NCBI RefSeq assembly: GCF_002479495.1
Contig: NZ_DLNQ01000010.1
Location: forward strand, 301,555 to 365,554
Source: Brevundimonas sp. UBA7506
GTDB taxonomy: Bacteria; Pseudomonadota; Alphaproteobacteria; Caulobacterales; Caulobacteraceae
Length of the DNA: 64,000 bases
Direction of reading: 5' to 3'
Below the pieces are notes generated by a model. It did not search any database, was not told the origin of the DNA, and saw nothing but the letters and a program-made list of their open reading frames with translations. Position numbers and translations under genes: made by a program. Positions 22,708 to 29,651 of the stretch are shown here, in pieces; the stretch's first letter is position 1, and every line of letters starts with the position of its first letter.

Positions 22708-23816
22708 CAGGCGCCTCCCACGCGGACTTCGCTGACGACCTTGCCCTGGTCGTCCACGGTGCTTTCATCGGTCAGCGACATTCCATGCCCGGCCATGGCC
22801 TGCTGCAGGGCGTCGAGGTCCTGATAGGCGGCGTAGGTGACGGTGGCGCGCACCCCGTTCTCGTCGGATGTGAGACTGTCCAGTTCGGCGCCCTCGACGC
22901 TCTCGACGGCCGCGAACAGGGCGGCGGCGGCGGCGGTCGGGCCGCCCGGCGGCGGGGCCGTGGTCAGGCGGCGCGTCGCCTCGGCGACCGCGTCGGCGTT
23001 TGGAGCGATGTCCGGGAAGGCCTGACGTGCGACGACCTCGGCGCGATGCGCGGCGTCGCGAGCACGCCACTCGTCATGCCCGGCGGCGGCCAGGGTCAGG
23101 ATCAGCGGCGAGACGATCAGGGCCGCCGCCAGCGCCCCTGCCCGCTTCCACCCACGCCGGTCGGCCTCGACGCGACGCCCGGCGCCGGCCAGCAGGTTGA
23201 TCGGCGGGTTCAGCGCGGCGGCGGCCAGCAGGCGCTCGATCTCGTCGGCGCGGCCAATCCGCTCCAGCCTGCGCCCCCCGGCCACGGCCTCGGCCAGATC
23301 GGGCTGGACGCTGAGCGCCAGTTCGCGCCCGCGCAGGGCCAGGTCGGCGCCGAAGACGGCGGCGCTCAAGGCCCCTTCCTCGGCCGGCTCGGGCAGGATC
23401 AGGCTGTCGGGGATCATGACGTCGGCCTTCAGGCCGAGACTGGCCAGATAGTCGCCCCAGGTCTGCAACAGGCCGCGCCCGACCACGGCGACCAGCCGCC
23501 GCTCGCCCGTCGCCGCGACCGGCCCGAGCGCCGCGCTCAGCCGATCGGCGGGCGCGGCCAGGTCGTCGCGCAGATGGTGCAGGGCCGCCGCCGCGACCTG
23601 GGCCGGACTGCCCGACGGCAGGTCCAGCCAGCGGATCAGGACGTCGGCGCCGGGAACCACGGCCACGGTGCGCATCGGCTCGGGCGCCAAACCAGATTCG
23701 GGGCCGCCCAGTTCGACCACGCCGCGCGTCAGCACGGTTCCTTGCGCGTCCAGCGTCAGGCAGGAAGCCGGCAGGGCCGCCGAGGGCGGGATCAGGATCA
23801 GTCGGATGCGGCTCAT
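22707..23816 (-). CDS. gspL: Type II secretion protein GspL
   Basis: GspL couples the cytoplasmic ATPase GspE to the membrane platform. The 369-residue product has an actin-like cytoplasmic domain (about 1-230, including VVPGADVLIRWLDLPSGSPA and LVAVVGRGLLQTWGDYLASL), a membrane helix (about 248-268, AGALAAALIVSPLILTLAAA) and a periplasmic domain ending in VRVGGA. I use ATG 23816, which overlaps the gspK stop by four bases; the longer in-frame reading to 24173 would run inside gspK. Confidence 0.9.
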   Translation of the reverse strand: MSRIRLILIPPSAALPASCLTLDAQGTVLTRGVVELGGPESGLAPEPMRTVAVVPGADVLIRWLDLPSGSPAQVAAAALHHLRDDLAAPADRLSAALGPVAATGERRLVAVVGRGLLQTWGDYLASLGLKADVMIPDSLILPEPAEEGALSAAVFGADLALRGRELALSVQPDLAEAVAGGRRLERIGRADEIERLLAAAALNPPINLLAGAGRRVEADRRGWKRAGALAAALIVSPLILTLAAAGHDEWRARDAAHRAEVVARQAFPDIAPNADAVAEATRRLTTAPPPGGPTAAAAALFAAVESVEGAELDSLTSDENGVRATVTYAAYQDLDALQQAMAGHGMSLTDESTVDDQGKVVSEVRVGGA

Positions 23817-24799
23817 TCGTCCAGGGTCCAGCGTTGGATGACGGTGCGCGCGGGACCGGCCTGGGGCAGCTCGATCAGGGCGGTACGGACGGCGCGGCTG
23901 CCGCCGAACTCCACGTCCACGCGCAGGTTGAAGAAACGGGTAAGGACCGTCAGCTGGTCCTGCGCCGGGATCGGCAATTGTACCCCCGCCATCGGCCCCT
24001 GCATCAGGAAGGCGTTGGCGTCGCTCCAGCCGCTGGCGGGCCGGGCGGCGATGGCGGCGCGGGCCGAGGCCAGGCTGAGTTTGCCGTCCGCCAGCATGAC
24101 CAGCAGCGGCGCCTGATCGGGCGTCAGGGTGTTGGGATTGATCGGCGACAGGGCCGTGGTCGGCAGGGCGCACAGATAGGGCCGCAGGGTCGCATAGGTC
24201 GCGGCGTCCACGCCCCGCACCGCGCGCAGCTCGCTGACCTCGGCCAGCAGGGTCCCGGCGGTGCGGTAGGGCTGGCTTTGCCCGGCATAGGCGGCGTCCT
24301 CGCCGCCTTGCGCGCGCGGCGTCGTGTCGGTGTCGATCCAGTCGGTCAGGGCGTCGGCGATGGCCCGCATCCGCCCCTCGGGCAGGTTCAACGCGCGGCC
24401 CAGGGCGACGAACTGCTGCGCCCCCAGAGGCCGGGCGACATAGACCTCCAGCTGGCCCTCGACCACGCTGTTCAGGTTGAAACAGGCCTGACCATCGCTG
24501 AGGCGGGCGGTGATCGAGCCGTCCTCAACGGGGAAGCTGAGGGCGCGGCCGTTCCAGTTCGGCTGGATCGGCGTCTTCACCGGATCAAGGTCGCGCAGGC
24601 GATTGATCTGGCGCCGCGCCAGGGCTTCAGCCCCGGCCGCGTACCACTGGGCCTGGCTTTGCGTTTCCGCATTCATGGTGCGGCGGACCGAGAAGCGGAT
24701 GTCGTCCAGCACCAGCACCGCCACCGCCGCCATCAACGCCACGAGCAGCAGGACGGTCAGCAGGGCCATGCCTTCACGGTCGTTGACACGCGCCCTCAT
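23813..24799 (-). CDS. gspK: Type II secretion minor pseudopilin GspK
   Basis: GspK sits at the tip of the T2SS pseudopilus with GspI and GspJ. The 328-residue protein has an atypical prepilin start (NDREGMALLTVLLLVALMAA): Gly at the cleavage position is followed by M and there is no Glu at +5, the usual exception for GspK. The large globular part contains RLSDGQACFNLN, TDWIDTDTTPRAQG and SPINPNTLTPDQAPLL, as in known GspK. ATG 24799 overlaps the gspJ stop. Confidence 0.92.
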   Translation of the reverse strand: MRARVNDREGMALLTVLLLVALMAAVAVLVLDDIRFSVRRTMNAETQSQAQWYAAGAEALARRQINRLRDLDPVKTPIQPNWNGRALSFPVEDGSITARLSDGQACFNLNSVVEGQLEVYVARPLGAQQFVALGRALNLPEGRMRAIADALTDWIDTDTTPRAQGGEDAAYAGQSQPYRTAGTLLAEVSELRAVRGVDAATYATLRPYLCALPTTALSPINPNTLTPDQAPLLVMLADGKLSLASARAAIAARPASGWSDANAFLMQGPMAGVQLPIPAQDQLTVLTRFFNLRVDVEFGGSRAVRTALIELPQAGPARTVIQRWTLDE

Positions 24800-25398
24800 C
24801 GCCCGCCTCCGACCACGAACAGCTGGCGCACCGGTCCATAACTCTCCAGCGTCAGGTCCAGCCGCACCGCCTCCGGCAAGGGCCGGTCGGGCGAGGGCAT
24901 GAAGCGCGGCGTCTCGGCGCCCGCGCTGATGAAGGCCAGGCTTGGGGCACTGACGCCCTGATAGAGCACCTGCGGCGGGCCGGGCCGCGTCCCGTCCAGA
25001 TAGGGATAGACCCGTCGCTCCAGCCGGTCCTCGACCAGCCGGTACTCGACGCGTTGCAGGGAGGCGCGCGGGCGGCCGTCGGGGTTGCTCCATCCGGCGC
25101 GGACCAGCACCAGCAGGGGATCGCCCGGCGCCTCGGCGGCCAGGATGGGCGAGGTCGCGGGCTGACCGTTGGCGGCGCGCACCCGGCGTGGCGCGGCCTG
25201 GCCCAGATCGGCGCGCAGGGTCGCGCGCAGGCGCTGCAGTTGCGCCGTGCGGTCAGTGGCCTCTTTCACCACGAAGCGGTTGTCGACGCTCTGGCTCAGC
25301 ACCAGCACACCCGCCGCCGCCAGCAGGGCGAAGATCAAAAGGGCGATCATCACCTCGATCAGGGTGAAACCGGCCCGATCTGTGCCGCGCGATTTCAT
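24796..25398 (-). CDS. gspJ: Type II secretion minor pseudopilin GspJ
   Basis: The 200 residues begin MKSRGTDRAG/FTLIEVMIALLIF, a standard short prepilin leader with Gly before the cut, Phe at +1 and Glu at +5, then the hydrophobic assembly helix. The remainder matches GspJ (LQRLRATLRADLGQAAPRRV, RVEYRLVEDRLERRVYPYLD). It is cleaved and methylated by the prepilin peptidase, probably the product of the gene at 37294. Overlaps of four bases on both sides show tight coupling with gspI and gspK. The leader of this gene, unlike those of gspG, gspH and gspI, carries no repeat. Confidence 0.93.
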   Translation of the reverse strand: MKSRGTDRAGFTLIEVMIALLIFALLAAAGVLVLSQSVDNRFVVKEATDRTAQLQRLRATLRADLGQAAPRRVRAANGQPATSPILAAEAPGDPLLVLVRAGWSNPDGRPRASLQRVEYRLVEDRLERRVYPYLDGTRPGPPQVLYQGVSAPSLAFISAGAETPRFMPSPDRPLPEAVRLDLTLESYGPVRQLFVVGGGR

Positions 25399-25904
25399 TG
25401 AGCCGCCGCCCGGAACAGTACGCGCTCGGCCGCTTGGCCTTCATCGTCGGAAACGCGGATGTCGATGCGCAGGATGTCGGGGTCGTCGGTCGTGGTTACG
25501 GCGCGGGTCCAGCGCCAGTCGCGCCCGGCCAGGGGCTGCATCCCGTCGCTGTCGCCGGGCGCCGGGGCGGGCTGGGCCGTCATGGCCTCGACCGCCAGGT
25601 TCTCGGCCAGGATGCCGCCCAGCGTCCGCGTCTCGGCGCGGGCCGCCGACCGCGTGTTCTCGCCGCCGAGGTTCAGCAGGGCCAGGGCCGCCAGGCTGAA
25701 CACCGCCAGCGCCACCAGCAGCTCGATCAGGGTGAAGCCTTCCCTGGCCCGCCCCGCCCTGTTCCCGCTCATCCCGGCGAAGGCCGGGATCCAGATGCCA
25801 AAGCGCGCGGGGGCGGGATTGCTCCTGGACCCGTAAAAGCCAGCCCTTGCGCCATATAATCTGGATCCCGGCCGTCGCCGGGATGAGCGGATAGGGCGGA
25901 TCAT
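25395..25904 (-). CDS. gspI: Type II secretion minor pseudopilin GspI with repeat-extended leader
   Basis: The pseudopilin core begins REG/FTLIELLVALAVFSLAALAL with Glu at +5, followed by the GspI body (TRTLGGILAENLAVEAM, DWRWTRAV, RIDIRVSDDEG). ATG 25904 overlaps the gspH stop (ATGA), the normal junction in this operon, but the first codons (MIRPIR) are followed by about 40 residues encoded by a paired palindromic repeat before the core resumes in frame. The product would be 169 residues with a leader near 57. The repeat also supplies an ATG at 25772, which would give 125 residues and a 12-residue leader, the usual GspI size. Which start is used cannot be told from sequence. Confidence 0.88.
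   Translation of the reverse strand: MIRPIRSSRRRPGSRLYGARAGFYGSRSNPAPARFGIWIPAFAGMSGNRAGRAREGFTLIELLVALAVFSLAALALLNLGGENTRSAARAETRTLGGILAENLAVEAMTAQPAPAPGDSDGMQPLAGRDWRWTRAVTTTDDPDILRIDIRVSDDEGQAAERVLFRAAAQ
25768..25888. repeat. Paired palindromic repeat inside the start of gspI
   Basis: Arms at 25768-25794 (GCTCATCCCGGCGAAGGCCG...) and 25861-25888 (...GTCGCCGGGATGAGC) are inverted copies around a 66-bp spacer. The same type of pair occurs at 41590-41708 and, more diverged, at 11411-11534, both between genes. Here the whole element is translated in frame if gspI starts at 25904, with no stop codon in about 120 bp. Confidence 0.85.
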
Positions 25905-26425
25905 TTCACCCGCACCTCGCCTGCCCCATCGACGGCGACGGTCACGGCGCGCGGGCCGCGCGACAGGGTCAGGGCTGCGGCGTCGGTCACGCCGGTCGGG
26001 TCGAAGACGACGCGCAGGGGCGCGTCCGCCGGCTGACCCTCGGGCCGCGCGACTGTGTCCTCGGCCCAATGCTCCTCGCCGAACGGGCCGTCGGTCAGGG
26101 GCGACCACTGGACGCCGTCGAAGCTGGAAAAGGCGTAGCCCGTCGCCGTCGCCTCGACCGCCACGGCGCGGTTGGTCAGCAGGGCTTCTTCGCGCGCTCG
26201 GACGAGGCGCGCGGCGAAGCGTTCGGCCTCGTCGCCGACGGGCGGGCGGGGGTCGGGCACGGCCAGCACCACGGCCGAGGCGGCAAGACCCATGATGGCG
26301 ACCACCATCAGCAGCTCCACCAGGGTGAAGCCATGTCTTTGGGCGCTATCGCAGGCCGCGCGGCGCGCTGCTGCTTGAGCGCGGTCGCGCCCCTCAGCTC
26401 TGCCAGTTGCCGATGTCGGCGTCAT
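25901..26425 (-). CDS. gspH: Type II secretion pseudopilin GspH with repeat-derived leader
   Basis: The mature part starts RHG/FTLVELLMVVAIMGLAASAV with Glu at +5, then a GspH body (FAARLVRAREEALLTNRAVA, SFDGVQWSPL, VVFDPTG). ATG 26425 gives a 32-residue leader, far longer than usual, whose middle (RAQAAARRAACDSAQ) is encoded by the 40-bp palindromic repeat at 26343-26382. The first 32 bases overlap the end of gspG. There is no good ATG in frame between the repeat and the cleavage site, so either the long leader is used or a weak codon starts translation. Total 174 residues. Confidence 0.9.
   Translation of the reverse strand: MTPTSATGRAEGRDRAQAAARRAACDSAQRHGFTLVELLMVVAIMGLAASAVVLAVPDPRPPVGDEAERFAARLVRAREEALLTNRAVAVEATATGYAFSSFDGVQWSPLTDGPFGEEHWAEDTVARPEGQPADAPLRVVFDPTGVTDAAALTLSRGPRAVTVAVDGAGEVRVK
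26343..26382 (-). repeat. 40-bp palindromic repeat (copy 2) inside gspH leader
   Basis: Read on the minus strand the element opens GCGCTCAAGCAG, has the CGC loop, and ends GCGATAGCGC, aligning with copies 1 and 3 base for base in length. The stem is imperfect in its middle. It is translated as AQAAARRAACDSA, ending three residues before the prepilin Gly. Confidence 0.85.
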
Positions 26426-26915
26426 TGCCCTCGCCCCCTTCCTTGCCGTCGGCGCCGAAGGAGAAGACGTCGAACTGGCCGCCGTGGGCGGACGGGCGGC
26501 GGTATTGGTAGGCGTTGCCCCAGGGATCTTCCGGCAGACGGCGGATATAGCCGCCCTCGCGATAGCGTTCCGGGCGGGCCAGACCGGCGGGCGGCGACGT
26601 CAGGGCCTGCAATCCGCTCTGGGCGTCGGGGAAGACCAGATTGTCGAGGCGGTAGGTCTCGATGGCCTGCTCCAGGGTCGAGATGTCGGCCCGCGCCTTG
26701 CCGACCATGGCCTTGTCCTGCGTCGGCAGGACGTTGATCGCCACCACCGTCGCCAGCAGGCCGATGATGACGATGACCACCATGAGTTCGACCAGCGTAA
26801 AGCCCTGCCGGGCTTGACGTCGAAGAGCGCTACCGCGACGCGCGCGGCGCGTCGCTGCTTGAGCGCAAAAAGGAACGCTGTCGATGGAGGCGTGATGCGG
26901 CTGGATTTCGGTCAT
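26394..26915 (-). CDS. gspG: Type II secretion major pseudopilin GspG with repeat-derived leader
   Basis: GspG is the main subunit of the T2SS pseudopilus. The core begins RQG/FTLVELMVVIVIIGLLATVV, followed by the family-typical KARADISTLEQAIETYRLDN, the LQALTSPP loop, EDPWGNAYQYRRPS and the calcium-loop end FSFGADGKEGGEGNDADIGNW. From ATG 26915 the leader is about 38 residues instead of the usual 6-15; its second half (AQAATRRARRGSA) is encoded by the 40-bp repeat at 26827-26866. Total 173 residues. Gly, Phe+1 and Glu+5 are intact, so processing should still be possible. Confidence 0.93.
   Translation of the reverse strand: MTEIQPHHASIDSVPFCAQAATRRARRGSALRRQARQGFTLVELMVVIVIIGLLATVVAINVLPTQDKAMVGKARADISTLEQAIETYRLDNLVFPDAQSGLQALTSPPAGLARPERYREGGYIRRLPEDPWGNAYQYRRPSAHGGQFDVFSFGADGKEGGEGNDADIGNWQS
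26827..26866 (-). repeat. 40-bp palindromic repeat (copy 3) inside gspG leader
   Basis: A 9-bp stem (26835-26843 with 26847-26855, three-base loop) and GCGCT/AGCGC outer arms give the same structure as copy 1 at 14442-14481. The reading frame used in gspG (AQAATRRARRGSA) is the same as in gspH. Confidence 0.88.
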
Positions 26916-26929
26916 GGCGGGTTCCGGTC

Positions 26930-28144
26930 TCACCCCATCGCCAGGGTGTTGATCTGAAGGATGGGCAGAAGGATCGACAGGACGATCAGGGCGACCACGC
27001 CGCCCATGACGACGATGATCGCCGGTTCGAGGAAGCTGAGCATGACGGCGGTGAAGGCGCTGAACTCGCGCTCCAGATAGTCGGCGGCGCGCTCCATCAT
27101 CGGCTCCAGCCGGCCGCTGGCCTCGCCGGACGCGGTCATGTGCACCAGGATGGGCGGGAAGACGTCGGCGCGACGCATGGCGGCGGACAGGCCCCCGCCC
27201 TCGCGTACGGCGTCGGCCATCATCTCGGTCGAGGCCCGCAACGCCCGGTTGGACACGGTACGCGCCGTGATGGTCAGACCTTCCAGCACCGGCAGGCCCG
27301 CCGCGATCATGGTCGACAGGGTGCGCGCCATCCGCGCCCCGTGCAGGTCGCGCGTCAGCCGCCCGACGACGGGCAGGCGTAACAGTCGCCGATCCACCGC
27401 CAGCCGGAAGCCGGGGTTCCTCATCCCCACACCGAAGCCGCCGACTCCGCCGACCAGCAGCAGGGCGATCAGCCAGCCCCAGTGCCGCATCAGGTCGGAC
27501 ACGCCGATCACCGCCCGCGTCAGCAGGGGCAGGGTCTGGTTCATGCTGTCGAACTGATCGACCACCTTGGGCACGACGAAGACCATCAGGGCCGTCACGA
27601 CGCCCAGCGCCACCAGGGCCAGGACGGCGGGATAGACCAGGGCGGTGATGACCTTGCCGCGCACCTGCTGGTCGCGCTCCAGCCCCTCGGCCAGACGCTC
27701 CAGAATGGGGCCGAGCGCGCCCGACGCCTCGCCCGCCGCCACGGTGGCGCGATAGAGCGGCGGAAAGGCCGCGCCCTGACGCGCCATGGCTTCGGACAGG
27801 CGCTGCCCCTCGACCACGCCCGCATGGACGCCCGACAGGACGGCGCGCACGTCGGGACGTTCGGCCTGAAGCATCAGGGTGCGCAGGGCCTCGTCCACCG
27901 GGGCGACGGTGATCAGGGTGGCCAGCTGACGCGTGGTCAGGGCCAGGGTGCGGCTGGACAGCTTGCGGCTGCGGCGCGGGGTCTTTTCGGTCGTCGCGGC
28001 GACGCCCGAGGCGCGGCTGAGCGACAGGGGCATCAGGCGGCGACGCGCCAGCGCCGTCTTCGCCGCCGCCTCGTCCGGCGCGGTCAGCACGCCCGCGACG
28101 GTGCGGCCTGAAACGTCCACGGCGCTGTAGTCGAAGGCGGGCAT
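26930..28144 (-). CDS. gspF: Type II secretion inner-membrane platform protein GspF
   Basis: GspF is the polytopic core of the assembly platform, thought to turn or move under GspE. The 404 residues start MPAFDYSAVDVSGRTVAG and contain two homologous T2SSF domains (first about 65-190 with TRQLATLITVAPVDEALRTL and YPAVLALVALGVVTALMVF; second about 270-400 with HGARMARTLSTMIAAGLPVL and EPAIIVVMGGVVALIVLSIL). Three membrane spans are seen. The start overlaps the gspE stop. Confidence 0.95.
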   Translation of the reverse strand: MPAFDYSAVDVSGRTVAGVLTAPDEAAAKTALARRRLMPLSLSRASGVAATTEKTPRRSRKLSSRTLALTTRQLATLITVAPVDEALRTLMLQAERPDVRAVLSGVHAGVVEGQRLSEAMARQGAAFPPLYRATVAAGEASGALGPILERLAEGLERDQQVRGKVITALVYPAVLALVALGVVTALMVFVVPKVVDQFDSMNQTLPLLTRAVIGVSDLMRHWGWLIALLLVGGVGGFGVGMRNPGFRLAVDRRLLRLPVVGRLTRDLHGARMARTLSTMIAAGLPVLEGLTITARTVSNRALRASTEMMADAVREGGGLSAAMRRADVFPPILVHMTASGEASGRLEPMMERAADYLEREFSAFTAVMLSFLEPAIIVVMGGVVALIVLSILLPILQINTLAMG

Positions 28145-29646
28145 CAGGCCACGGCCTCAGGCAGGGGATGGGCCTCGGGCGTCTCCTGACGGGTGACGCG
28201 CACCGCCTCCTCGACCGAGGTGACGCCCGCCAGCACCAGGGCGCGCGCCCGGTCCGACAGGGTGCCGCCGTTCGGGAAGGCGGCATTGATGAGAGCCTCT
28301 TCATCGGCCTCGGCGGCGATCAGGCGGCGGACCTTGTCGTCGATCTTCAGCGTCTCATAGACGCCGACGCGGCCGACATAGCCGGTGTGGTTGCACGCGC
28401 CGCAGCCCTGGGCGCGCCAGACGGTCGCGCCCTTCTGAACACCGATCAGGCGCGCCGTGGCGGCGTCGGCGGCTTCGGACTGGCGGCACTCGCCGCACAG
28501 GCGGCGCACCAACCGCTGGGCCACGATCAGGCGCAGGGTCGAGGCCAGGAGGAAGGGCTCCACCCCCATGTCGCGCAGGCGCGTCACGGCACCGGCGGCG
28601 TCGTTGGTGTGGACGGTGGACAGGACCAGATGCCCGGTCAGCGAAGCCTGAACGGCGACGCTGGCCGTCTCCACGTCGCGGATTTCGCCGACCATGACCA
28701 CGTCCGGGTCCTGACGCAGGATGGCGCGCAGGCCCGCCGCGAAGGTCATGCCGACCTTGGGATTGACCTGGGTCTGGCCGACGCCGTCGATGGCGTATTC
28801 GACCGGGTCCTCGACCGTCAGGATGTTGCGCGTGGCGTCGTTGAGCAGGCTGAGGCCCGCATAGAGACTGGTCGTCTTGCCCGAGCCGGTCGGGCCGGTG
28901 ACGAGGATAATGCCGTTGGGTTCGCGCAGGGCCGTGCGGAAGGCGTCATGCGCCTCGGCCTCCATGCCCAGCTGGTCCAGCGACAGGCCCGCCTGATCCT
29001 TGTCGAGGATGCGCAGCACCACCCGCTCGCCCGCCCGCGACGGCAGGGTCGAGACGCGCACGTCCAGCGTCTTGCCGCCCAGGGCCAGGGGGATGCGCCC
29101 GTCCTGAGGCACGCGCTTCTCGGCGATGTCGAGCCGGGCCATGACCTTGATGCGCGACACCAGCAGCGGCGTGATGCGCGGGTTCAGACTGAGGCTTTCG
29201 CGCAGCACGCCGTCGACGCGCATCCGCACGATCAGGGCGCTCTCATAGGGCTCCAGGTGGATGTCCGAGGCGCCCGCGCGCACGGCCTCGGCGATGATGC
29301 CGTTGATCATGCGGATGACCGGGGCGTCGTCGGCGGAGTCCAGCAGGTCGGCGGCGGCGGGCAGATCCTCGATCAGACCGTCCAGCCCCGACGGCATATC
29401 CATCTGCTGATCGCCCGCCGCGTTCAGATCGCCCGCATAGACGTCGGACAGGCGACGGTCGAACTCGGCCTGATCCATCGACTGGACCTGCAAGGGCCGC
29501 CCCAGAGCCCGGCGCGTCTCGACCAGGGCCAGGGGATCGGCGCCGTCGCGCAAACCGACCACGGCGATGTCGCCGGCGTCCAGCAGGATGACGCCGTTCC
29601 GCTTGGCGAACCCATAGGGAAGCGTCGGATTGACCAGGGTGATCAT
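28144..29646 (-). CDS. gspE: Type II secretion ATPase GspE
   Basis: GspE is the hexameric cytoplasmic ATPase driving pseudopilus assembly. The 500-residue protein has an N-terminal GspL-binding part, the N2 domain (ASDIHLEPYESALIVRMRVD), Walker A GPTGSGKTT at 251-259, the Asp box (EDPVEYAIDGVGQTQVNPKV), Walker B around 314-321 (VVMVGEIRD), the His box (LTGHLVLSTVHTNDA), and a tetracysteine zinc motif (CGECRQ... CGACNHTGY). Starting at ATG 29646 gives the normal length; a longer in-frame reading upstream belongs to gspD sequence. Confidence 0.96.
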   Translation of the reverse strand: MITLVNPTLPYGFAKRNGVILLDAGDIAVVGLRDGADPLALVETRRALGRPLQVQSMDQAEFDRRLSDVYAGDLNAAGDQQMDMPSGLDGLIEDLPAAADLLDSADDAPVIRMINGIIAEAVRAGASDIHLEPYESALIVRMRVDGVLRESLSLNPRITPLLVSRIKVMARLDIAEKRVPQDGRIPLALGGKTLDVRVSTLPSRAGERVVLRILDKDQAGLSLDQLGMEAEAHDAFRTALREPNGIILVTGPTGSGKTTSLYAGLSLLNDATRNILTVEDPVEYAIDGVGQTQVNPKVGMTFAAGLRAILRQDPDVVMVGEIRDVETASVAVQASLTGHLVLSTVHTNDAAGAVTRLRDMGVEPFLLASTLRLIVAQRLVRRLCGECRQSEAADAATARLIGVQKGATVWRAQGCGACNHTGYVGRVGVYETLKIDDKVRRLIAAEADEEALINAAFPNGGTLSDRARALVLAGVTSVEEAVRVTRQETPEAHPLPEAVA

Positions 29647-29651
29647 GACCC

